Shown here piece after piece: positions 21,657 to 35,878 of a stretch of 64,000 nucleotides of DNA. This stretch comes from Spiroplasma endosymbiont of Amphimallon solstitiale (lineage in GTDB: Bacteria > Bacillota_I > Bacilli_A > Mycoplasmatales > VBWQ01). The notes beneath the pieces were generated by a model. The model saw only the letters and a program-made list of their open reading frames with translations. It was not told the origin of the DNA and made no database searches. Position numbers and translations under genes: made by a program. The stretch lies in assembly GCF_964030965.1 (NCBI RefSeq), contig NZ_OZ034999.1, positions 1,488,001-1,552,000 on the forward strand, in the 5' to 3' direction. Every line of letters starts with the position of its first letter. Positions within the stretch are counted from its first letter, which is position 1.

Positions 21657-23798
21657 ATGCAATTAAATGAAATCCCTAACTATAGTAATGATCCTAAAAT
21701 TCTTGATAAATTTGCTCGTAATCTAATTATACAAGCTAAAACAGGAAAAATGGATCCTATTATTGGACGTGATGAAGATATTCGTAAAGTAGAAGAAATA
21801 CTCTCACGAAAAACTAAAAACAACCCCGTCTTAATCGGTTTACCTGGTATTGGTAAAACTGCTATTATTGAAGGTTTAGCCCAACGTATTGTTCGTGGTG
21901 ATGTTCCTAGTAACTTAAAAGATAAAATTATTTATGAACTAGATATGGGAGCACTAATTGCTGGCGCTAAATTCCAAGGTGAGTTTGAAGAACGATTAAA
22001 AGCGGTTATTAACCAAATTAAAAATTCTGATGGAAAAATTATTTTATTTATTGATGAACTACATTTAATTGTTGGTGCTGGTAGAACACAAGGTTCAATG
22101 GATGCTTCTAATTTACTAAAACCAATGTTAGCACGTGGTGAACTACGTTGTATTGGTGCCACAACACTTGACGAATATCGTCAATACATTGAAAAAGATG
22201 CAGCCCTTGAACGAAGATTTCGTAAGATGATTATTAAAGAACCAACAACAGAAGATACAACTGCTATCTTACGTGGTTTAAAAGAACGTTTTGAAGCTTA
22301 TCATGGTGTAAAAATTCATGATAGTGCATTACGAGAAGCTGTTTATTTATCTAATAAATATATTAATGATCGTTACTTGCCTGATAAAGCAATTGACTTA
22401 ATTGATGAAGCTTGTGCTAGTATTAAAACTGAAATTGCTTCGGTTCCTAGTGATTTAGATGATATAAGAAGAAAAGTCTTACAATTAAAAATTGAACAAG
22501 CAGCCTTAAGCAAAGAAAAAGATGAAAACTCGCAAACAAGACTAATTGAAGTCGATAAACAATTAAAAACTAAAAAAAATACTTTACAACAATTAGAAGA
22601 TAAATGAATCAAAGAAAAGTCAGCATTAGACCATATTACTAGTTTAAAAAATAAATTAGAAAATGCTAAATCAGAATTAGAATTGTATCAATTATCAGGT
22701 AATTTTACAAAAGCTGGTGAACTACAATATAGTATTATTCCCAACTTAGAAAAAGAACTTAAAGATAGTGAAAATATAAAAAAAGATAATCCTTTACTAC
22801 GCGAAGATGTTACTAGTGAAGATATTGCAAAAGTTGTTGCAAAATGAACTGGCATTCCTGTTACTCGTTTATTAGCAACCGAAAAAGAAAAATTATTAAA
22901 ATTACCCTTAACTTTAAATACGAGAATTAAAGGTCAAAGTAATGCCCTACAGTTGGTAAGTGATGCTTTAATTAGAGCTCGTGCTGGTATTAAAGATCCC
23001 AATCGCCCAATTGGTTCATTTATTTTCTTGGGTCCAACCGGTGTTGGAAAAACTGAAGTTGCTAGAACCTTAGCTGATATTTTATTTGATAGCGAAAAAA
23101 ATATGGTTCGTATTGATATGTCAGAATTTATGGAAAAACACGCAGTTAGCAAATTACTAGGTTCACCCCCTGGCTATGTTGGTTATGAAAACGGTGGACA
23201 ATTAACCGAAAAAGTAAGAAGAAATCCTTACAGTATCATTCTTTTTGATGAAATCGAAAAAGCCCATCCTGAAGTATTAAATATTTTATTACAAATTCTT
23301 GATGAAGGTAGAATTACAGACAGTCATGGTCTCTTAATTGACTTTAAAAACACAATAATTATTATGACTTCAAATCTTGGTTCACAAGAACTATTAAGTG
23401 GTAAAGATAACAGCAAAGAGCAAGCATTAAATATCTTAAAAAAATCATTTCGACCAGAATTTATTAATCGAATTGATGAAATTGTTATCTTCAATCCATT
23501 AAGTAAAAAAGTAATAACAGAAATTATTATTAAAGAATTAGATACTTTATTATTGCGATTAAGACAAGAAAAAAATTTACAATTATCTTATGAATCAGAA
23601 GTAGTTAATAAAATACTAAAAGATGCTTATGATGAAGAATATGGCGCACGACCGATTAAACGCTATATTCAACACTATATTGAAACTATTATCGCACAAG
23701 CTATTATTAAAGAAGAACTAATACCCCACAAACGAATGGTAATTACTATCAATAAAGACAATATGTTTATTCTCAGTAAAAAAATAAAATTCAATTAA
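21657..23798 (+). CDS. clpB: Disaggregase ClpB, short form lacking the N-domain
   Basis: ClpB is a hexameric AAA+ unfoldase that rescues aggregates together with DnaK. The 713-residue frame (one UGA-Trp joins the halves) starts directly at AAA-1: [13 protein letters not shown] (Walker A) and ILFIDELH (Walker B). A coiled-coil middle domain, needed for DnaK cooperation, spans about residues 260-400. AAA-2 has [13 protein letters not shown] and [11 protein letters not shown]. Full ClpB is about 860 residues with an N-terminal substrate domain, which is absent here; short ClpB forms are known from mollicutes and other bacteria. RBS AGGAGTGAC is present. The upstream CIRCE indicates heat-shock control. 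Confidence 0.95.
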
Positions 23799-23801
23799 GT
23801 C

Positions 23802-23866
23802 TTGATATTATTACACTCTCAGTTATAATTATATAAGTATTGGCATTCAAGGTTAATGAATGCTAA
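23802..23866 (+). promoter_or_regulatory. Promoter and CIRCE operator of hrcA-grpE-dnaK-dnaJ
   Basis: TTGATA (23802-23807) and TATAAT (23824-23829) are separated by 16 bases. The operator TTGGCATTC-N9-GAATGCTAA (23840-23866) lies just downstream, across the expected start of transcription. Its right arm is one base from consensus CIRCE. AAAGGTGG and the hrcA ATG follow. Confidence 0.85.
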
Positions 23867-23881
23867 AAAAGGTGGTGAACA

Positions 23882-24895
23882 ATGTTAAGTAACAGACAAT
23901 CACAAATTTTAAAAATCATTGTTGAAAAATATATTAAAACAGGATTACCAATTGGTAGCAAAACTATTTTAGAAAATAATAACAATATTAATTTTTCTAG
24001 TGCTACTATTCGTAATGAATGTGTTGAATTAGAAACATTAGGATTATTAGAAAAAGCACATAGCTCTAGTGGCCGTATTCCTTCAACAAAAGGTTATCGC
24101 TATTATGTTGATAATTTAATGAATATGGGTGAACACCAAGAACTAGAAATCTTGAAGAAAAAAATAGCAGAAGTATTTAATAACCGTAACTTAGTAATTA
24201 CCGAAGTATTAAATAAAACTAGTACTATTTTAAGTGAAATGACTAATTTGATTAGTATTGTTACTGGTCCTAATCTTAATGAAGATACTTTAAAGAAAAT
24301 TGAATTAATACCAATTAGTAATGATAATGCTTTAACAATTTGTATTACTAGTAATGGTCATGTTCAAAACAAAATGTTTAATATTCAAGAAACCTCATTA
24401 ACTGATTTATCAATTGCCATTGATATTTTTAACACCAGATTAATTGGTACTAAAATTAGTGAAATTAGTGAGAAAGTAAATTTATTAAAACCAATTCTTG
24501 AACAACAAGTACAAAAATCAGAATATATTATTCAAGGATTTGTTAACACTTTAATTAATTTCTCACGACCACTATCAACAACACATGGTGTTCAATATAT
24601 GTTAGAAAATCCCGAATTTAATGATATTAATAAGGTTAAAACAATTATTAAATTCATTGAATCACAATCACCATGAATGTATTTTGATGAATTAAATAAT
24701 AATCAACTACAAATTAAAATTGGTGAAGAACTGGGTAATGAAAATAACGATATGGCAATGATTACTACTACTTTTAAAGTTCATGATGGTGAACAAGGAC
24801 AAATTGCAATTGTTGGACCTAAACGTTTAGAATATGAAAAACTAACTGAAATTCTAAATTGGATTAATCAAACATTGATTAAAAACTTTAAATAG
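23882..24895 (+). CDS. hrcA: Heat-inducible transcription repressor HrcA
   Basis: HrcA dimers bind CIRCE and silence heat-shock genes when chaperone capacity is in excess. The 337-residue product has a winged-helix N-terminus (LSNRQSQILKIIVEKYIKTG, then SSATIRNECVELETLGLLEKAHSSSGR with the turn-containing ATIRNE). The effector domain contains the VQYMLENPEF region, followed by a UGA-Trp and a closing IVGPKRLEYEK segment typical of the family. AAGGTGGTGAAC precedes the ATG. It is the first gene of the operon and lies right behind its own operator, so it is autoregulated. Confidence 0.95.
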
Positions 24896-24910
24896 AAATG
24901 AGATGATAAA

Positions 24911-27417
<2,507 letters not shown>

Positions 27418-27437
27418 AATAATTAGAGGTGGACAAA

Positions 27438-28559
27438 ATGGCAAGTAAAAAACGTGATTATTATGAAATTCTAGGAGTTTCACGTAATGCTACTCCAGAT
27501 GAAATTAAGAAAGCGTTTCGTACGCTTGCAAAAAAATATCATCCTGATTCACCAAGTGGTGGTGATGAAGCTCGATTTAAAGAAATAAGTGAAGCTTATC
27601 AAGTTTTATCTGATACTAATGAAAGAGCAAAATATGATCAATTTGGTCATGATATGCCCGGAGTTGGCAGTTCTTCTGGTTTCGGTGGCTTTGGTGGTTT
27701 CGGTGACTTTAGTTCGGCATTTGGTGACTTATTTGGTGACTTATTTGGTGGTAATAGAAGACAACAACAACGCTATAATGGTAAAACACCAGGTGATAAT
27801 ATCCTAACAAAAGTTGAAATTAGTTATCGTGATGTATTCTTTGGCAAAAAAATGACCATTAGTATTAACATTGATGTTGCTTGTAAGGATTGTAAAGAAA
27901 CTGGTGCTAGAACTCCTAATGATATTAGTACATGTGATAAATGTAAAGGTAAAGGAGTTCTTGAATATGTTCAACAATCACCATTAGGTATGTTTAGACA
28001 TCAAGGTGTTTGCAACCAATGTCAAGGACTTGGTAAAATTATTCGTCAAAAATGTTTAAAATGCAAAGGACATCGCTATTATATTGAAAATCAAAAATTA
28101 GAATTTGATATTCCTCGCAGTATTTTTGATGGTCAACAAATTAGAATTAAAGGTAAAGGTAAAATTGGTCATAATGGTGGCACTCAAGGCGATTTATTTG
28201 TTGGTATTAATATTAAACGACACGCTTTCTTAGATCGTCAAGGTAGTGATATGTATATTAAATTACCAGTATCTTACTTGGATATTATTTTGGGAAATAT
28301 TATTATGATTCCTACCTTTGAAGGAATAATTAAACATAAATTACCATTAGGACTACAATATGGTGACAAAATTACTTTAAAAAATCAGGGATTCTATTAC
28401 CCTAATAGTAGTAAACGTGGTGATTTACATGTTATTCTTGATATACAAATGCCTAATAAAGTTACTAAAACAGAGCAAGAAAAATTATGAAATATTAATA
28501 ACGAAACTAAATTTGATCCAAATGAAGATTTTGTTAATAGTGCAATAAAAAGAATTTAA
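27438..28559 (+). CDS. dnaJ: Co-chaperone DnaJ (Hsp40)
   Basis: DnaJ delivers clients to DnaK and triggers its ATPase. The 373-residue product has a J domain (DYYEILGVS, with HPD in KKYHPDS), a Gly/Phe-rich region ([13 protein letters not shown]), four CxxC zinc motifs ([32 protein letters not shown]) and C-terminal client domains. I chose ATG 27438 over an in-frame GTG at 27429 because AGAGGTGG lies 6 bases before it. The frame continues through one UGA-Trp to TAA 28559. It is the last gene of the operon. Confidence 0.96.
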
Positions 28560-28572
28560 TAAATTAATATAT

Positions 28573-28602
28573 AAAAAATAAGAACATATGTTCTTATTTT
28601 TT
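28573..28602. terminator. Bidirectional terminator between dnaJ and the DUF1295 gene
   Basis: AAAAATAAGAACAT pairs with ATGTTCTTATTTTT in a perfect inverted repeat. It ends the heat-shock operon on the plus strand. The stop codon of the converging gene (28594-28596) lies inside it. Confidence 0.85.
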
Positions 28603-29448
28603 ATATATTAATTTTTTCACTTTATTAATTGGACCTTTTTTACCGATATAACACATTACACAACTAGTTTCATTTAAATATTTGTAATAATCTTCATTAG
28701 AGTGGAACCTTTGTCATTGTTTTACTTCTCATATTGGTATGTCGGTAATATTAATTACTACAACATTAAAATACAACGGACTTAATAATCATAATAAATG
28801 AAATAAATAATTTATATCACTATTAATATTTTTAAATAATAAATCACAAATAAACAATGCTGTCATCATATATCAAAACCCAATTTCTGCTAAATAATTA
28901 GGGTGACGACAATCTTTTCATAAACCATAATTAATAAAAAATAAATCATGTTTTTTCTTTAAGGAAAATCTAAACTTTTGTCAATCTGCAATTGTCTCAA
29001 TAACTAAAAATAAAATAGCAAGCATAATAAAAATAAGTAAGTAATTATTAAATGTACTATTAAAATAAACAATATCAAGACTTAATGCAAAAACCGTAGG
29101 AATACTAATCATAAAAACTGAAATTCCTTGTAAAATTGAAAAAATACTAAATTTTCAAAAATTAATAATAATTTTATCAAAACGATATTCAACCTTATGT
29201 TTAATAATTTTTAATAATAAAAAACTACCTAATCTTAGAGCTCAAATATTATAAAGAACAAACAACGAAATTTGGACAGGACTAAAATTTTGCTTTCAAG
29301 CAACGATGATCACACTTAAACAAATAAAACTTAAACAATAAATAATATCAGTTAAAATAGCAGTTTTAAAAATAAAAGCTATCATAAAGAAAATAAAATT
29401 AATAGTTAATGATATTAAAAATATTCAAAGTATAATATAAAAATCCAT
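28594..29448 (-). CDS. DUF1295-like integral membrane protein
   Basis: 284 residues with UGA as Trp, with about seven hydrophobic segments. Near the C-terminus the stretch YGLWKDCRHPNYLAEIGFWY matches the RHPNY-x2-E signature of DUF1295 and related isoprenylcysteine methyltransferase or steroid-reductase-like proteins. The substrate is unknown, and a lipid-modifying role is only an inference from the wider superfamily. AGAGGGG precedes the ATG. The gene is intact. Confidence 0.8.
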
Positions 29449-29573
29449 AATAAATACCCCTCTAAATTATATTAAATATATTTCAATTATAACAACTAAT
29501 GAAATAAGTTTAATAACTTAGATTTAAATTTTTAATTTTGTACAAAAATATATTTAAAATATATATTTAAAAT

Positions 29574-30454
29574 CCTGAATTGTAAAATTAAAAAGGACAC
29601 TTATATAAAAATTAAATTGTGTTAATTCTATAATTAAGAAAAGAAAGGAATTAGCACAATGTATAAGTATCTGACTATTGAATCAATAATAGCAATAAAA
29701 GAATATAAAAGTTATGGATTTTCGATTCGTAAAATAGCAAAAGCCATTGATTATAGTAAATCAACTGTACATAGAGTTTGTAGATTATTAAATCAAAACT
29801 TATTACCATTAGAAATATTGAATAAAATTCAAAAAAATAAACAAAATGCAGGTAGAAAATTAATAATTTTAACTTTAATAGAAATTAATACTATTAATCA
29901 TTTGTTAATTACTAAAAATTATGCTCTTGATATAATTGCTAATTTTTTAAAGGAAAATAAAATAAAAAGTATTTCAACAAAAACTTTATATAACATGTTT
30001 AAAACAAATCGAATGGGTTTTGATGAAAATAACTTATTGAGAAAAGGAAAAAATAAACCTCACAAACAAAAAGAAACTAGGGGCAGAATTAATAATTGTA
30101 AGTCTATTCATGAAAGAAATTTAATCATTCCTAATATTAAAAATATAGAAGAATTTGGTCATTTAGAGGGTGATACTATCATTGGTAAAGATCATAAAAG
30201 TTCTATTATTACTTTAGCTGATATATGATCAAAAACCACAATTCCTTTAGCAACTAAAAATAATAAATCAGAAAATATTACAAAAAGTATAATAAAATTT
30301 ATTTCAAAGTTACAAAAAGGAACAGTTAAAACTATTACTTTTGATCGTGGTAAAGAATTTAGTAAATGAAAATTAATCGAAAAAAATTGTAATGTTAAGA
30401 TTTATTTTGCAGATCCTGGTAAACCTTGTCAAAGAGGTTTAAATGAAAATAATA
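29574..30454 (+). mobile_element. IS30-family element, copy 3 (3'-truncated)
   Basis: The left end and first about 880 bp match the other copies. The sequence then switches to IS256 at 30455, and no IS30 right end appears on the other side. A deletion or rearrangement must have followed the IS256 insertion. Confidence 0.92.
29659..30454 (+). pseudogene. IS30-family transposase, truncated
   Basis: The frame matches the intact copies through D172 and D229 and stops being IS30 just after GLNEN, at the catalytic Glu. The last 50 residues are missing. It is not functional. Confidence 0.9.
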
Positions 30455-31828
30455 AGGCAATGTTTAGTAATCTGTGTAACTTACAAAAATAACTATGTTT
30501 AATTAATTCTAGTAAATATAATTAAATGACTAGAAAGAGTGAGTTACAGATGGCTAAAAAACAAAATATTAATAATAATGATCCAATATCAAAAGCAGTA
30601 GATTTATTATTAGAAAATACTGGAGATTTAACAACAGTTTTTAAAGAAGGGGGTTTATATAAAGAATTAACAAAACGTTTAGTTGAAAAAATGTTGAATT
30701 CTGAAATGCAAAATTATTTAGGATATGAAAAAAATCAACATAGTAATACTGAAAATGCTCGTAATGGTACAAGTTCAAAAAAATTAATAACTCAACAAGG
30801 TAAAATTGAGATTGATGTACCAAGAGATCGCAATAGTGATTTTACTCCTGTAATAGTTGCAAAAAGACAGCGAAGATTTGATGGTTTTGATCAACAAGTG
30901 CTTTCACTATATGCAAAAGGTATGACTCTATCTGACATTAGAATGCAGTTACAAGAGTTATATCATGGTGCTGATATTAGTGAAAGTGTTATTAGTCAAA
31001 TTACTGATGATGTTATTGATGATGTCAAAACATGACAAAATCGACCATTAGAAAGCGTTTATCCGATTGTTTATTTTGATTGTATAGTAGTTAAAGTTCG
31101 ACAAGATAAACGGATTATTAATAAATCAGTTTATATAGCATTAAGAGTTGATTTAGAAGGTAAAAAAGATGTTTTAGGCTTATGAATTAGTGAAAATGAA
31201 GGTGCTAAATTTTGATTAGCTAATTTCACAGAAATGAAAAATCGAGGCTTAAATGATATTTTGATTGCTTGTAGTGATAATTTAACAGGCATGTCAGAAG
31301 CAATACAAGCAGTTTATCCTAAAACAGAACATCAATTATGCATTGTTCATCAAATTCGAAATAGTTTAAAATATGTTTCATACAAACATCGAAAAACTCT
31401 AGTTACAGATTTAAAACCAATTTATAGTGCATGTAGTGAAGAACAAGCAATGCAAGCTTTAGAATCATTTGAAAGTAAATGAAATAAACAATATCCCCAA
31501 ATTGCTAAATCTTGATATAAAAATTGAGAAAATTTGATGATTTTTATTAGTTATCCTGCAGAAATCAAAAGAGTAATTTATACAACAAATGCTATTGAAT
31601 CTGTTAATAGTCAATTACGAAAAGTTATTAGAAACAAAAAAGCTTTTCCTAATGATATGTCAGTTTTTAAAATATTTTATTTAGCAATTGAAAATATAAC
31701 AAAAAAATGAACATTGCCTATTCAAAATTGAAATACAGCAATTGCTCATTTTATGATAAAATTTGAAGACAGAATTAATCTGAACTAGTACTTTGTAAAA
31801 CAAAGATACACAGATTTCTAAAAAGCCT
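30455..31828 (+). mobile_element. IS256-family element, copy 1
   Basis: 1,374 bp bounded by AGGCAATG...AATCTGTGTAACTT and its imperfect inverse. The flanks (truncated IS30 on the left, an unrelated gene on the right) share no 8-9 bp duplication, so this copy sits at a rearranged junction. Confidence 0.9.
30526..31788 (+). CDS. IS256/Mutator-type transposase
   Basis: 420 residues with seven or more UGA-Trp codons. The conserved DDE core is present: first Asp in PIVYFDC (near residue 185), second in ACSDNLTGM, and Glu in [28 protein letters not shown] helix precedes the last segment. Compared with copy 3 it has ALRVDLEG where ALGVDLEG is normal, and this Gly-to-Arg change in a conserved spot may impair activity. 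An alternative start at MAKKQN (30550) is possible. Confidence 0.9.
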
Positions 31829-32135
31829 CTTTTGTTTTTTTTAATGGTCACTTACCATCTCAAACAGTACCCATTTCATATCCTAATCAAGCATGTGTCA
31901 CTCTTGCATTTTTAATAACTTCTCTTCTTGTTACAGTGCCACCACTACTAATTTTAATCAAATCTAAAACTGATTTTTCTTGTCCTATGAATTGTTTTGC
32001 AAGATTTCAAGGTAATATTTGTTCACTAAATCATTGTTGTAATATTCTAACTTTTGGTTGAGTTTCAATAGGCATTGATAACAGTGGAAATGCTACCTTA
32101 TCTTTAACAAATAACTTTGGGTATACTTCAACCAT
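31829..32135 (-). pseudogene. Unknown gene fragment cut by IS256
   Basis: From an ATG at 32135 an open frame (UGA as Trp) runs 102 residues without a stop into the IS256 right end. It contains SMPIETQPKVRILQQWFSEQ and later SSGGTVTRREVIKNARVTH. I do not recognise the family. It overlaps the end of the SIR2-like pseudogene in another frame. It could be the start of a small downstream gene or the frameshifted continuation of that gene. No native 3' end is left. Confidence 0.45.
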
Positions 32136-32477
32136 GAATTGGATATACTTTATCATTTAATTCTTCAATATTATTAATTCAATTTTTTATATATTGCTTA
32201 GGCTTTTCTAATTCATTTCAACCAAAAATATTGTCATAATTTGTAGTAATTATTTTATCAAAATTATTATTTATTAATTCTAAAATTTCTTTTTTTTCAC
32301 TATTAATTTCCTTTTTTACTATATCAATATCAAGTTTACTATTGTATTCTTTTATAAAAAAAGCACTTGCATCATCTTTTTTTCTATTGGAACTAATAAA
32401 TTTGTATCTAAGAACCTGTTTAGAATCTTTTCGAAAATAATGTAAAATGATTATATATTTTAAAATAAGAGGTATAT

Positions 32478-33438
32478 ATGCATAAAAATTATCCAAGTCA
32501 TGTCACCAAAGAACAATTTGAGAACATAAAATCAATTTTAGAAAATAGCAAAAAGAAAACAAAACCAAGAAGTTTAGATTTATATGAAGTATTTTGTGCA
32601 ATTTTATATGTATTAAAAAGTGGTTGTCAATGAAGAATGCTACCAAAAAATTTTCCAAAATGACAAACTGTATATTATTATTTTCAAATTTGAAGTAAAA
32701 ATAATGGTAAAGAACCTAGTGTATTGCAATTAATTTTAAAAAAAATTAGTTAAAAAAGTTCGTATCAATAATAATCGCAAAGAACAAACTAGTTTTTGTA
32801 TAATTGATTCGCAAAGTGTTAAAAATACAGATACTACTGAAAATAAAGGTTATGATGCTGGTAAAAAGATTTCAGGCATAAAACGTCATATTGTTGTTGA
32901 TTCTCAAGGTTTACCACATGCAATTTACATAACCACAGCAGAAAAAACTTTTAATTATGTAGAAAAGTATGGATGACCAAAAATTATTCATCAATTTACA
33001 CTTAAAATATTATTTTTAATTAAAAATTTGTTAAAAATAACATTATTTAGTGTAAAAATTCTCTAAAAATAACACTTTATCATGTATCATTACTTTTCTA
33101 CAAAATTAAAGGAAAAAACAGATCGTAATAGCGCTATAATAATGATTGAAAATGAAAAAGAAAATCTTTCTGCAGTTCAAAAAATAATAGTAGATGCTGG
33201 TTATACTGGTGAAAAATTTGCTTCTGAAATCAAAACAATCATAAATGCAAATGTTGAAGTGATAAAACGTAATGAATTACATACTTTTGTAGTATTACCA
33301 AAAAGATGAATTGTAGAACGAAGCTTTGCTTGATTAGAAAAATACAGAAGATTATGAAAAAATTGTGAAAGAAAACTAAATACTAGTTTACAAATGGTTG
33401 TTCTTTCATTTATTTCAGTTTTATTAAAAAGATTCTAA
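32478..33438 (+). pseudogene. IS5-family transposase, two-frame, split by a MITE
   Basis: ORF A (MHKNYPSHVTKEQF, 91 residues, with the GCQWRMLPKNFP motif) ends at 32753. ORF B continues in another frame from an A8 run at 32738-32745 (LVKKVRINNN, then IIDSQSVKNTD, the first catalytic Asp). Such A-run frameshifting is typical of some IS5 subgroups. The MITE at 32949 interrupts ORF B after GLPHAIYITTAEK; the second Asp (DAGYTGEKF) and the ERSFAWLEKYRRL segment lie beyond it. Not functional here. Confidence 0.88.
32949..33111 (+). mobile_element. MITE copy 7 (in the IS5-like element)
   Basis: 163 bp, flanked by GAAAAAAC (32941-32948 and 33112-33119). One base differs from the consensus (TTAAAAATAAC). 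Confidence 0.95.
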
Positions 33439-33720
33439 ACAGGTTCTAATAAACTCTTTAAATTATCCAAAACTCTTGAAAGATCAAAGTTATTTTGAAC
33501 CATACTCTTCAAATTCTTAAGTTCTTTTTTATAATAATCATCTAAATCTTGAAATTCATTCTCTATTTTTTCAATAATAGAAATTAATAATTCTTTTCAT
33601 AAAGGAAAACCAAAATTTGCAGAAAAACCTTTTAATTTTGTAGAAAAGTAGTGGTAAAATAAAAAAAGTCATCAACTTGACTTAAAATTTGATTTTATTA
33701 AATTTTGGGATTTATTTTTT

Positions 33721-34851
33721 TTACAAACTGAAATATAACACATTGGATTTTTGATAAGGGGTTAATCCGTAGTGTTGATATTTTCATTTCCATAAATTGA
33801 GGTAATTTTGAATATTGGTAAATCCAATGCCATGGTAATGAGTAATAAATTCTTTTAAACTTGATTGTATTTTACTGACATTACTTAATTTTTTATAATT
33901 TAATTCTTTATTTTCTTTTGATTTAAACTGCTGGATAGTGGATTTAGTTTGTTTAGCTACTGTATCATATAATACTTGCATATCACAAACTATAATTGAA
34001 TTTTCTTCGATAAGTTTCGATGTTAAGTTTTCTTGTACTCATTTTTTATTTAATCTTTTAGTATTTGTTGTTTGAGCATAGATATTTCTTTTAATTATGT
34101 AGAAAAGTATGGATGACCAAAAATTATTCATCAATTTACACTTAAAATATTATTTTTAATTAAAAATTTGTTAAAAGTAACATTATTTAGTGTAAAAATT
34201 CTCTAAAAATAACACTTTATCATGTATCATTACTTTTCTACAAAATTAAAGGATATTTCGGTTTTCATCAATTGCCATTTGAATACAACAATTTAAATCT
34301 TTAGCATTTTCTTCAATTCATTGTTTTCTTGGATCATTTGGATCTTTAAAGTTTCCTTTATGAATTTCTTTGATAAAAGTTTCGTCAACTTCAATTCTAG
34401 CTTTTAATTTTACAAATTGATTTTGTGTTTTTACTAATTGTGTTGATTTCATAAATTTTTGACGATTAAATCAGGCAGTTTTATTTGTAGTATTAATAAA
34501 TTGAGAAATAATGTAAGCAGATTGACCTAAAGTAGCTATTTGTATCAATAAATCTCATTGATCATGAGATAAATAACTTCAATAAAAATAATGATTTTTA
34601 AAAGCATGAAAAGTAATATTACAACTTTTACATTTATATCTTTGCTTATAATCTTTACTACCATATTTAGTACACAAAAAAGAACTACAATCTGGACATT
34701 GAATCCCTTTCTCTTTGAATTTTTGTTCGACTGCTTCAAATTTTTCTTTTTTCTCAATTTGTTTAATTCTAGTTTTATTTTCTCTAAAAATCTCAATAAA
34801 ATCTTTATCAGACAAATTATTTAAAATTTCTTTTACTGTATTTTTATTCAT
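33721..34851 (-). pseudogene. IS1595-like zinc-finger transposase, split by a MITE
   Basis: It has the same 319-residue reading as copy C once the MITE at 34089-34251 is removed. The N-terminal zinc ribbon (C52, C55, C74, C77 in CPDCSSFLC and RYKCKSC) and first catalytic Asp (RIEVDETFIKEIHKG) precede the break. CDMQVLYD and the NYLNLWKWKY end lie after it. Not functional as it stands. Confidence 0.88.
34089..34251 (+). mobile_element. MITE copy 8 (in IS1595-like copy A)
   Basis: 163 bp, flanked by GATATTTC (34081-34088 and 34252-34259). A third GATATTTC occurs at 34942-34949, at the start of the second tandem unit. Confidence 0.95.
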
Positions 34852-35631
34852 TTAAAATCACCTCTTTAATATTAAAAATACCATATAAAAATATATTTTT
34901 GCTAATTTTACTAATACCACTACTTTTCTACAAAATTAAAGGATATTTCGGTTTTCATCAATTGCCATTTGAATACAACAATTTAAATCTTTAGCATTTT
35001 CTTCAATTCATTGTTTTCTTGGATCATTTGGATCTTTAAAGTTTCCTTTATGAATTTCTTTGATAAAAGTTTCGTCAACTTCAATTCTAGCTTTTAATTT
35101 TACAAATTGATTTTGTGTTTTTACTAATTGTGTTGATTTCATAAATTTTTGACGATTAAATCAGGCAGTTTTATTTGTAGTATTAATAAATTGAGAAATA
35201 ATGTAAGCAGATTGACCTAAAGTAGCTATTTGTATCAATAAATCTCATTGATCATGAGATAAATAACTTCAATAAAAATAATGATTTTTAAAAGCATGAA
35301 AAGTAATATTACAACTTTTACATTTATATCTTTGCTTATAATCTTTACTACCATATTTAGTACACAAAAAAGAACTACAATCTGGACATTGAATCCCTTT
35401 CTCTTTGAATTTTTGTTCGACTGCTTCAAATTTTTCTTTTTTCTCAATTTGTTTAATTCTAGTTTTATTTTCTCTAAAAATCTCAATAAAATCTTTATCA
35501 GACAAATTATTTAAAATTTCTTTTACTGTATTTTTATTCATTTAAAATCACCTCTTTAATATTAAAAATACCATATAAAAATATATTTTTGCTAATTTTA
35601 CTAATACCACTACTTTTCTACAAAATTAAAG
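34252..35631. repeat. 690-bp direct tandem duplication
   Basis: 34252-34941 and 34942-35631 are essentially identical. Each unit begins GATATTTCGG and ends at the right terminal repeat of the IS1595-like element. The unit covers the 5' two thirds of the transposase gene, so a second truncated zinc-finger ORF (MNKNTVKEIL..., from 35541) is also present. Confidence 0.9.
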
Positions 35632-35715
35632 GAAAAACCTGCTCCTAAAAATAATATTGTTTTCTTTTCAATTATTTTTGAACTAATAAACTTAATGTTT
35701 TCTTCTACTTTTTTG

Positions 35716-35878
35716 CTTTAATTTTGTAGAAAAGTAATGATACATGATAAAGTGTTATTTTTAGAGAATTTTTACACTAAATAATGTTAATTTTAACAAA
35801 TTTTTAATTAAAAATAATATTTTAAGTGTAAATTGATGAATAATTTTTGGTCATCCATACTTTTCTACATAATTAAAA
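35716..35878 (-). mobile_element. MITE copy 9 (in SIR2-like gene 5' part)
   Basis: 163 bp, flanked by CTTTTTTG (35708-35715 and 35879-35886). It interrupts the SIR2-like gene about 11 codons after the start. Confidence 0.95.

Larger units (their letters stand above)
32412..33446 (+). mobile_element. IS5-family element (interrupted by a MITE)
   Basis: Terminal repeats GAACCTGTTTAGAATCTTTT are present in inverted orientation at both ends. The flanks TAA (32409-32411 and 33447-33449) look like a 3-bp target duplication. It is 864 bp once the MITE and its 8-bp repeat are removed, the usual size for compact IS5-group elements. Confidence 0.88.
33630..35631 (-). mobile_element. IS1595-like element copy A, with MITE and internal tandem duplication
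   Basis: The ends are the same TTTAATTTTGTAGAAAAGTA-type repeats as the MITE, flanked by GAAAAACC (33622-33629 and 35632-35639). The length is 2,002 bp. Subtracting the MITE plus duplication (171) and one copy of a 690-bp tandem repeat gives 1,141 bp, exactly the size of intact copy C. Confidence 0.92.

Noticed and set aside
34591-34824. Open frames antisense to the IS1595-like transposase (77-83 codons, in all copies)
   Set aside because: They are shadows of the coding frame, without ribosome-binding sites, and are rich in Phe/Ile/Leu as expected from reverse Lys/Asn codons.
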